NCBI GenBank assembly: GCA_933228895.1
Contig: OW121848.1
Span: 83,409,470 to 83,473,469 of the forward strand
Direction of reading: 5' to 3'
Length of the DNA: 64,000 nt
From: Platycnemis pennipes
Lineage: Eukaryota > Arthropoda > Insecta > Odonata > Platycnemididae
Shown here: positions 1-8,613 of the stretch, piece by piece
Layout: the number at the start of each line of letters is the position of its first letter
How positions within the stretch are numbered: position 1 is the stretch's first letter
Notes under the pieces: generated by a model
The model's database searches: none
The model's input: only the letters and a program-made list of their open reading frames with translations
What the model was told of the DNA's origin: nothing
Made by a program: the position numbers and the translations under genes

Positions 1-239
1 AGACCTCAAGAAAGACTTCCAGCAGAGCCAAGTTCGAGGAGCTCCCGGTGGTGTGGAGGCTAGATATGGGGTTAGGGGGGGGCGGAGGGAATTGCTGGAG
101 AGTGTGGGAGGGAGTGCTGGAGAACGGAAACCGCCTTCTCCTACCAGGAGGCCTTCCGCAGAGGGATGATTTTTTTATTATATCGTTCCACACCATATTT
201 CCTCAAGACACTCCACACTTGGTCGCCTGGGACTAACTC
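1..239. other. Mixed spacer before first GC island
   Basis: This stretch has moderate GC with a short G-rich run near position 75-90 and a T-run at 170-178. I see no conserved domain, RNA gene or repeat that I can name. Short open frames here have no recognisable protein features. Confidence 0.4.
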
Positions 240-720
240 TTTTTAACTCTCTCTCTCTCCTTCCTCCCACGTCCATTCCCGGTTCCTCCCCTCCTTTTTT
301 ATTTCCCAAACGGAAAAAAGGGGAACGAGAAAGACAACCACTCCATGCAAACCGATGTACGTCGTCTGTCATTCTTATCTCTCCTCCACTCCTCCTCCGA
401 GATGATGCGGGAAGAGAGTGGGTGAAAGAGCGAGGAAGACGCTCTCCTTCAATGTCTTTCTTCACCACTTCCCCCCTTCACAATCGCCCCTTCTTCTCGC
501 ACCTGCCGTCACTCCCCCCCCCCTTACTCAGCTCTCACCTCGGCTTTCAAGCCTTCCAACTCCTCCGCATGCAGCCATTTACATTTGCTCCCTTCCCTCC
601 TCCGTCCTCGCGAAAACACCTCCCAGACATCGACGAGGACGGGAAATGTATTCTACCGAGGAGAAAGATCCTTCGCAGTAACGTTCCGACCGATTCCCGC
701 GACAAGAAAGGTCGATCGTT
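240..720. other. Pyrimidine-rich, CpG-containing island
   Basis: The plus strand is dominated by C and T, including CTCTCTCT runs and a C9 tract near 514, with CpGs more frequent than in the AT-rich surroundings. Open frames of 87 and 144 codons cross it, but their first halves are low-complexity Pro/Ser/Leu and match no family I know. The second half of the longer frame (about 600-856) is more ordinary in composition, so an exon cannot be excluded. A promoter-associated CpG island is possible; the sequence does not prove it. Confidence 0.45.
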
Positions 721-859
721 CAAATCCCTAACGCACGAAACGTCCACCAACTTCGCTAAGCCGAGGCATCAGGAAGATTTTGGCGCCCGAAGACATACGG
801 AGTACGAGGAGTTTATGAACCTCGCATTTTCTATTAATAAAAGGACTCTGGGATAGAGA

Positions 860-2950
860 AAATCAAAGAATATGATTTCAGTAAGTCATCGAAGACACTC
901 AGTTACCTCATGAGATACTTAAAAAGTTCAACCCAATACAATCTTAACAGCTAAGCAGGGGTATAAAATCAAATCCCGCCTTTTGACCACTCAAAACGGT
1001 TCATCCAGAAATCACGTCTACGGTCCCTTTTATATTATAAAAGGAGGCTTCAGAGACTACTCCAGGGTATTTATTCGGACTATATTTACAATATTCCAAT
1101 GCACTATATTACCCGTTACATGTTTTGGTTATTTAAATAAGAGGTATTTTGAATAAAGAATGGTACACTAATTTTATTTCCTCATAATTTCGTCCACTCC
1201 TTTTTAATTGTTTAAGTAAATTGCCAGAGAGCATTTTTCAAATTGGTATAAATTTTATACTTTTTACCCCCGCATAAGCTACGATTTCATCTAAATCTAC
1301 CCAATATCCTCCGCAAGGATGTATAACAGGGGCTTATTTATAGCCACTACAGCTAACTGAAGTGCAAATACTTGAGATAAAAGAAGGAAATCAGCAATGA
1401 CGGAAAAATAGGAATCTGATCGAGAGTCCGTGGCGAAGCATTCATCTTCTAAATTTTGATACCGTAAAATCTTCCTCCGCCGAGATGATGTGGATACCAT
1501 TCTCCCTGCATGTCATTGATGCAACGGCGGAAGATAAAGGAACGAACACGGTCAATAGTGATGACTGCCACCGTCGACTGCGCCTAAACGAGAGTCGTCA
1601 CGCAGGTCAGCACCTACGGCGTCTGAACCGCGTATAGTAGGACGTGAAATATTCGATGATATTTCATGTCCTAGTAGGGTGTCCCAAAAAAACAGAAAGT
1701 TTGAAAGCTGAGGGGGCATTTCCATTTTCCTATGCGAATGCATGAAAAAACGTCCCAAGAGAATTTTCAGCTCAATCGGACAATATTTGACCCTGCCGAA
1801 ACGCATTCAAAGTTCAGAAATTTCAATTTTCCGTATTTCATACAACGTTGCCTACCTCCCAGGGGTACAGGTGGGTTTAAAATCAGAAACCCCTGAAAGA
1901 AAATTGTCTTTTATTATTAGACAGTCACTCTACTCATACAAAAGCACTGGAAATAGCAAACAATGTGAAAAACTAGAGTTTTTGTCACTTATGTCATACA
2001 TTTCCTACGGACTAATGCAGAGGTTATGTATGTACTCAAACTCATGACGTATTCAACCGGAATCTGGAGCAGAGCACTGACAATTCACAGCTCTATCCCC
2101 ACAATACCTCCGTGATCCGAACAAATTTTCTGCCGATCGACCGCATGGAGATGGTGTGTAATAACATCCTGGAGAAACGATTAAACCTACATGAGCACAA
2201 GAGGAAACTCGACGGCAAATACGTCGTTGAGTGCAGCATAACTCTGTGCTTCTCAGGAGATAGGTCACACGCCATTTAAGAACGCAAGCTAGCACTATAT
2301 AAAAGCTTTCAAACGTGCGTGGAATATACTGATACCCACGAAACTCATGACGTAGAGGGAAAAGGAATAAGTGGTGAAAATATGTTCATATTGTACATAC
2401 AAATACATATCTTTGAAGTTATAACTATCGTTTTTGGAAGGTGAAGATCTGAACAGATGAACAGTGTTTCTTATTTTCAAGCACAAAAATAATGGTTGCT
2501 GATTTGTGTACGCGCTCACAATGTCAAATGAATCATCTTCACCTGTTTCGGAAAAGGCTTCATCATCCGAATCGGTGGGTTTTCCCTTAACTCAAATAAT
2601 TCTTTCCATTTTCTATCACCCCATTTCCACACAAAACATTTGTAACCACAAGAAATTCCACGAGAAAAAGAAAATTGATACATCACCAGCTTCCATCAAC
2701 AACTTTGTCATTACGATTCCATCATCGGTGGCAACTGTAAAGCACTAACAAAATGATACAACGATGCAAGGAGACAAACCTTCTCAATTGTCTAAACTTA
2801 AGCTCCTTCATCATAATAAAGAAATAGAACATAGAATATAATCCACACTTTTTAATGTAAGAAAACATGCCTAAGTTTCCGCCTATTATATCACCTTCAA
2901 GTTAAAATTCCTTAATGTTTAACAAATGGTGAAGGAGGAGTAAATGAGGG
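860..2950. other. AT-rich spacer, no supported gene
   Basis: No recognisable gene. It holds one short palindrome (1638-1673), and a stretch at about 1675-1850 containing a TCAGCTCAATCGG word of the kind often seen in insect dispersed repeats. I could not define element ends. Open frames are under 101 codons and unremarkable. Confidence 0.4.
1638..1673. repeat. Short palindrome (15-bp arms)
   Basis: Arms 1638-1652 and 1659-1673 are inverted copies with one mismatch around a 6-nt loop. Function is unknown; it could be part of a decayed transposon end. Confidence 0.5.
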
Positions 2951-2959
2951 GAATAAAAC

Positions 2960-3405
2960 AGTGGAGAGGAGAATAAAACAGTGGAATGCAGAATGGAAAG
3001 TGAACTTCAGCTGAGGTAGTATTGGTATCTCGGTATGACAAATGAAAGTGGAATTTTCGGATTGTCATTACATAGCCTGATATTATATGGATATTCATAA
3101 TCCTAAATTTTGAAATAACGTCTAATTTTAGATCTTTACTTAAAATATGCATAATCTTTGGTTCAAAATCACTGGAGTGACACAGTTCACAAAGATGCGT
3201 TGCGAAACCAGATGAGTCGTCGTTGTTAATAAAACATCGTCTATGTTCCTTAATCCGAACAAAAAACTTTCTGCCGGTTTTCCCAACATATCGAACGTCA
3301 CTATCACTGCAATTCAACACATAAACACCACTTCAGTCCAAATCACCCGGCCGCTCTTTGGAATTCAACAAGATTCTACCAAACGGCGGCGGGTTTGTAA
3401 ACATA
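2960..3405 (-). pseudogene. Penelope-like element fragment, GIY-YIG endonuclease domain
   Basis: Read on the minus strand, the sequence encodes the start of a GIY-YIG nuclease: a SGVYVLNC strand, then RYVGKTGRKF about 10 residues later, then a helix with R-x-x-EH (residues RIKEHRR). This order (GVYxLxC, YVGxTG..F, R..EH) is typical of the C-terminal endonuclease of Penelope-like retroelements, which sits after the reverse transcriptase and nicks target DNA. A TGA stop at 3333-3335 falls in frame just before SGVYVLNC, and readable protein upstream of it extends only to about 3405. No reverse transcriptase is recognisable upstream, so this is a 5'-truncated, decayed copy. The catalytic Tyr and Arg positions still seem present, but the copy cannot be functional. 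A free-standing GIY-YIG gene is less likely because of the stop and the lack of any partner domain. Confidence 0.72.
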
Positions 3406-3419
3406 CAATCTCATTTTTT

Positions 3420-5090
3420 TCCTTAGGAATCATATACCAACTTTAATTTATAGGACAGGTAGCACATATATTCTGTAATTTATAGATAGGTAGCACGTTG
3501 GTTGTGTCAGGCGTAGCTTCGCTTTCATTTGGAAACAACTTTCTTTGAAACAGCTTTCATTTCACAATACGTAGCGCATATCTCATCCTAGGACTAGGAT
3601 GGTATATGTGCTATCTTGGACTATTTTCGTTCATAAAAAGTGTTTTTAGATTATTCATTGTATTATTTTTCAGTGCTTTATTGAATAGTTATGCAATCAA
3701 TTTATCGTCAGTAGGTACCACATCGTTTGGCTACAAATTTAATTACTTCCAACTCCTTATTAATATTTATATATGGTTATATAAATCAATTAATTGATCC
3801 ACGATATAAGCAGTCATTGGTTTTTGTTGCGTCAGTAAGCGCAGGTTTTCTAAAAATAGCGAAATCATGTTTGTCCTCTTAATCCTGTTTGCCAAGTCTA
3901 GAAAATTAATTTGATCTCCTCCAATTTCTATTATGAAATTAATGGCGTTATGAAGATAATTTAACTGCCGTTACGTGCCTGTCTCCGCGCATAAAATACA
4001 GGAAACTTTAAACTTAAAGTCTTGAAAGTTTATTTACACACCATGTATCGTCCAAATATCGGTACCAATACAAAATATTTCTGAGATGGGAATCAGACTT
4101 AAAAAGAATAGATTTTAGATTTTCCATAGAAATTATCGCTAAAATTTGTGATAGAAATGATCGCAATTCCTACCTCCTTTTGATGAAACTAATTATTAAA
4201 AATAAAATAATTCTGGTCTAAGAATAACTCCATCGGAATACAAATGTCCTCTCTAATTTGAGCACTAATGTCTGCGACATCACAATGTTAAAATCTTCAA
4301 AAGAATGAACAGAGGTTTATGGAGTATGAATTCATTCATTATGAACATTCTAGATATCAAATGACATCAATGTAGCATTAGAAGAGAGTTGCATGCTAGG
4401 AAGTCTCTTCGTAAAATCAGCACAGTTCTTAATGCCAAATTTGGAATGAAAACCTGTAAATTACCATAGAAAGTTGTTCAACTTAATTGTAGATGTTGAC
4501 CAGGTTGTGGCACGGAGCCTAAATGTGGGAGACCACCGGTCTAGCCATTTTTCGGCAACTCATAAAGTCAATTTGGCGAAGGATATCTTCTTCTCTTTAT
4601 CGATACTTATGGGATTATTTTATCGAATTCCCAGTGATTGAATTACGACATGTGAAATTTCCATTAATCTTCGGAAATGACAAATTTTGATACAATGATA
4701 ATGTAAAGGCAGTGGCTCCATTAATGAACTCTTTACATTCCAAGTCATCAATTATCATATGAAAATGGGTTGTCCACATCAGTTTGGAAACAATTCGTCG
4801 ACCCCAGGTTTACCCTACGGTTACCCTCCGGTTTTAGTTTTTTGCTCACCTCGTCCCACTCCGGGCCTCATATATGTACCTACATTTCTGCGTCTTGTTC
4901 TCACACAGCGCGCGGAATCATCTCCATCGCGAATCGTTGACTCCGATAGCAAGGAGGCGATTGCACTGCCGTGATTATCACCTCTCTCAGTCCATCTACC
5001 TGCTGGTTCCACGGCATGACTTGAACATCGCCCCTTTGGGGCACGTCACCCACGAGAGAGAGAGGGGGGGCCTTCATTTTCCAAGCCTCA
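3420..5090. other. AT-rich spacer, no supported gene
   Basis: A pair of near-identical words ending GGTAGCAC lies in tandem at about 3446-3500, with a partial inverted counterpart near 3601-3616 (TATATGTGCTATC). This may be the remains of a small transposon. The rest is AT-rich with only short open frames. GC rises from about 4800. Confidence 0.35.
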
Positions 5091-5259
5091 CATAATCTCT
5101 CCATTCTCATTTCCATTCCCTTCATCCTCGTTCAATCTTGATCCGCGCGTCAGTGTCAAGGCGTTCCCCAACCCCATCCATCGGGACGAGTACGAAAAGT
5201 TAGTAACTCGAAAACTTACTTCCATGGGCATCCCGAAGCAAAAAAAAATATATTTTTTT

Positions 5260-5960
5260 AGGAAGGATTCGATCGGTATTCACCTCCCACCACAACCACC
5301 CCACTGGTGGTGCTTCGTCATTCCCGGCCATCAAAAACTTCAATCTCTCTCCGCTCCACTCCCTCCGAAAGGCCACACTCTCTCTCTCTCGACCAAACCT
5401 CCGCGGCGCCGCCTCCCCCGAAAACATGAACTCTCCCACCCCGCTTTCCGTTCTCTGTGAGAGGGAACGCTCAAATGTATGCACGCATACATATTTTTTT
5501 TGGCTCGCAGGTTAAACGCTTTCTTGCCACCTCCACGTGGTCCCGAGGCCGCGTCTCCTCCTCCCCCCACCGCCCCTCTACGTACACCCCGACCTCCTTC
5601 CCTCCGACCGCTCCCCCCTTGCCCTCCCACCGAATAAAGCTAATCTCCGAAACTTGACGTCTTGCTTTTAACACATCGTGAGGCTCTCGTCCTTCCAAAC
5701 GACCGCCCGGCTACCACCCGCTGCCTCTCTTGTGTCCTTCCCCACCCTTCCTCCACCTGCCTCTTTGAAAATTCAACCTTTTTATCTTCTGCCCACAGTC
5801 CTCCCGCTTCCTCCTCTCACCCACTAAAGCTCCAACCTCCGGTCCCGAAACTCGCCCCGTTCGTGCTTTTGTACCTGTCCGGGGTTCCCGTGTCTCCGCC
5901 CGATGATAGATCCATCACGTCTACAAACTTCGCAGGATCCCCCTCACAAGTTTCCTCATT
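5260..5960. other. Pyrimidine-rich, CpG-containing island
   Basis: Long C/T-rich stretches on the plus strand carry many CpGs and are broken by abrupt A/T blocks (A9TATAT7 near 5240, T8 near 5495). Overlapping open frames on both strands are low-complexity Pro/Ser/Arg and look like by-products of composition. It resembles the other islands in the window. Confidence 0.45.
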
Positions 5961-6380
5961 CGATTCCTCCGTCAACTTCTTTCCAATTTTGACTGATCCG
6001 TGTTATTATCATTTATATTCATAGCTTTCGGCCTTCTCGGCGCCACTCCACTTTAAGCGAGGATGCGTAAGCACAAGAAAAAGACCGAGGATTAGATACA
6101 TCTTCGAGTTCTCTCCAAGATATCCCGATGGCTTGACGAGAAAAGTAAATGGTAAAAGGAAGTAATTCCAGGGAAGCATTTCTACATCATTTCCTCATGT
6201 GAATCTGTAAATTTATTCATAGGATACTAAAAGTATTGGAGGCAGAAACAAAGGAATGTTGTTTGAACATAACCTAAATGTCCCACGCTGAGGTGAATAT
6301 TGACAACTTCACGGTAGGATAGCAGCAGATATGGAAATCAGGGATGCAGAGGATGGGAAACAATCATGGAGTAAGTAGAT
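5961..6380. other. Spacer between island and SINE
   Basis: AT-rich, with no feature that I can support. Confidence 0.35.
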
Positions 6381-6387
6381 TTCAGCT

Positions 6388-6535
6388 GTCGGTGCACCAA
6401 CGGCTTAAGCTATATCATTCTCACCCAAGATCTTTAACCAAAGGCAAACATAACATCCATGTCCGAGGTGGGATCGGAACCCGTGAATCTAGTTGTTAGT
6501 TCAGCGCGTCATCAATCAGGCTACCGCGGCGGGGG
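6388..6535 (-). mobile_element. tRNA-derived SINE, family A, copy 3 (minus)
   Basis: On the minus strand there is a tRNA-like head with a B-box-like GGGTTCCGATCCC followed by CACCTCGGACATGG. It continues into a body ending GTTGGTGCACC. The same order of words (GGGTTTGAATCCC, CACCTCAGGCATGG, ...TTTGGGGCACC) occurs at 25975-26140, and a diverged copy is at 58905-59075. Such SINEs are copied by RNA polymerase III from the internal promoter and mobilised by a partner LINE. Ends are approximate. Confidence 0.6.
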
Positions 6536-6539
6536 CGAA

Positions 6540-7064
6540 AGCAATCTTCATCAGCGACAGAAAGAACAGAATATGTATTTCCATCCACAGAAATGTATAA
6601 ATGCAAAGAAAAGAGTAACAAGCAGAGCACCAACAGCCCCTCCTTCTTTTCCAGTCGTTCTCCTCGATGTAACAATCATGGATCCCTCCGTTGAAAAGTT
6701 ACATATCGACCGCAGGAGGTTACAAATTTTAGGCCATATCATCAAGCGCATATGTCACCCAAGGCTGAAATCTTCAACGAATGGCGTTCACATAGTAAAA
6801 ACGGGAGAAACAGCGGGACACCTGTTAGCGAGTGGGAGGGGAAACGAAAAGGAAACAGGGCGCAACTCTTAAGATGTAATCGTAAGACACCTGCAGCACC
6901 GGTGGATGAGGGGTCTCCCGGATAAGAGGGGGAGAGGAAGGAAGCAGAAGGGGACATGGCGATGGCGATAATCTTGTTGCGGACCGAAATTTATGGTTCG
7001 CGAGGTAAAAAAACGATCGTTATAATAATTCACGCAAGGGAATAACCTATGTTCCTTTATTCCT
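6540..7064. other. Spacer before C-rich island
   Basis: Mixed composition. Open frames here include SINE sequence and have no recognisable domain. Confidence 0.35.
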
Positions 7065-7925
7065 TCAAAAACCCCCCCGCCCCCCTCCCCCTTTTATGAA
7101 TAATCTCTTCCTTTCCCTCCCTCGCACTTTCTTCCACGCCTACCCATCTCTCCCTATCCCTCCGTCTGACTTCCCTCGGCGCCACCGTCCTTCCCCCTTG
7201 CCCAACGAAACCTTCTCCAGGCCCCAAATCCACACCCTACTCTCCCACTTCCTCCACTTTTGTACCTACCTAACCGTTTATTAGACCTCCCCCCCCCCCC
7301 CCCTCCCTAATATTTCCTCCCATCAGCCCTGCCCCTTCCTCTTCTCTCCTCTCGCCTTTCCACCCTCGAGAAGATCTCCCCCTCACTAATCTCATCCCAC
7401 CCCCGCCGCTCCCCCCCCCCCCCCCCCCACAACAACCCCCTACCCCTAGAACCACCTCCGAAAAATATATACGTCTTCCTGGAACGCCTATCGCGAAACA
7501 ACTTCGGGCGCCCCGTCTCCTCCTTCCCCCCTCATCCTCTCGTGGTGTAGCTCCTCCCTACCCCTTCCAAGTACCTCCGGCACACCCTCTCTCTCTCCCC
7601 CCCCCCTCTTCCTCCGGCTTCCTCTCTCCACAGGGCCAACCCGCAACGGGCGGCGATAATGGCCGCTTTTGTAGTTACGCCACGAGATGGAAGCGGGGAA
7701 GAGTCCGGAGGGAGAACCCCCGCAGTCAGGAATATACTCATACTTCATAACTCTCACTCCCTCTTTCGTTCCCCTTCCTCCTTTCCTTCCTCTTGCCTTC
7801 GCGCCACGCTCGATCCCCCACCTCCTCCTCCTCTCTTGCTTTGCCTTTCTCCAGCCGACCGTCTTCCTTCTTACTCCCCCGCTGTTTGGTCCACGGAGCG
7901 AATCTTCGAATCCGGGGGATCGGAA
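7065..7925. other. Very C-rich island with long C homopolymers
   Basis: Strongly C/T-biased plus strand with a C15 run at 7289-7303 and a C18 run at 7411-7428, plus C9-10 runs near 7597. The minus strand is correspondingly G-rich and could form G-quadruplexes. Open frames on both strands are Gly- or Pro/Ser-rich low complexity. No conserved protein is seen. A regulatory CpG island or a simple-sequence expansion are both possible. Confidence 0.5.
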
Positions 7926-8146
7926 TCCCGTGTTTGAAAAGTCATTTATTATACCGTCCGCCTATTCGTCAAAAAAAATCGATGGTAATTCGAGAGCATC
8001 ATGCGTCAAAAATACCTTCAAATTAATGACATCCAGCTGTCAAATAACATGCAGGACAAGTGTGGTGAAAGTTGGGATCAGCTGAGGCATGCGACCGCAC
8101 ATAAGTCAAGGAGAATAAAATTGCGTTGGAAATAATATATTGGATT

Positions 8147-8157
8147 AACAAAAATAT
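8147..8157. repeat. Target-site duplication, 5' copy
   Basis: The 11-bp word AACAAAAATAT lies immediately 5' of the RTE element and is repeated exactly at 11578-11588. The perfect match fixes both ends of the insertion and suggests it is recent. Confidence 0.9.
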
Positions 8158-8259
8158 CTCGCGGCTGAGCTTAAAGCCACCGAGTGCGTCCACCGGGTTG
8201 CGGATGGTGGGTCGACCTCTAGATATAGAGGTTAGCTGCGAGATAAGCGAGTTTACTCG
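8158..8259 (+). promoter_or_regulatory. Structured 5' leader of the RTE element
   Basis: The first nine nucleotides (CTCGCGGCT, 8158-8166) pair with AGCTGCGAG at 8234-8242, with one G-U pair. Inside lie two further stems, TCCACC/GGTGGG (8189-8194 with 8206-8211) and CCTCTA/TAGAGG (8216-8221 with 8226-8231). A CGAG-TTTA-CTCG hairpin follows at 8248-8259. Some RTE and R2-like elements begin with an HDV-like self-cleaving ribozyme that releases the exact 5' end. The 5'-terminal stem fits that idea, but I could not fit the complete double-pseudoknot or its catalytic C. Confidence 0.45.
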
Positions 8260-8613
8260 TCGAATAAGCAGTCGTGGACAAAAAGCGACGGCATTCCGAG
8301 GGGGTATTGGTCTATCCCTGGGTAAGATAGGCCTCTAAATAATACAGAACCTGTGAAGATGCCGTGACTTGGCGACGGGAGGCCGCCAATAATTACGCTT
8401 CTCATCACCCGGAGGAGAGGGCAGCAGCTCTTCTTCACATGAGTGAAGGTGGAGACCACAGTGGTCGGTACAGCGACACTCATTTCACTACAGGCGTGGT
8501 AACATTTACTTTAACGGCTGTAGTACTGCGATGTGGAAGGCAAGGGGAAACCACCACATTAATATCCCGAGGAGTCGCAGCTACTCCACTCTTTCCTTTA
8601 TTATCAAGACGTG

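Noticed and set aside
422..856. 144-codon frame at the left end
   Set aside because: First half is low-complexity from a pyrimidine tract. The second half is ordinary but short and unmatched. A GTAAGT near 883 is out of the frame's reach because the stop comes first.
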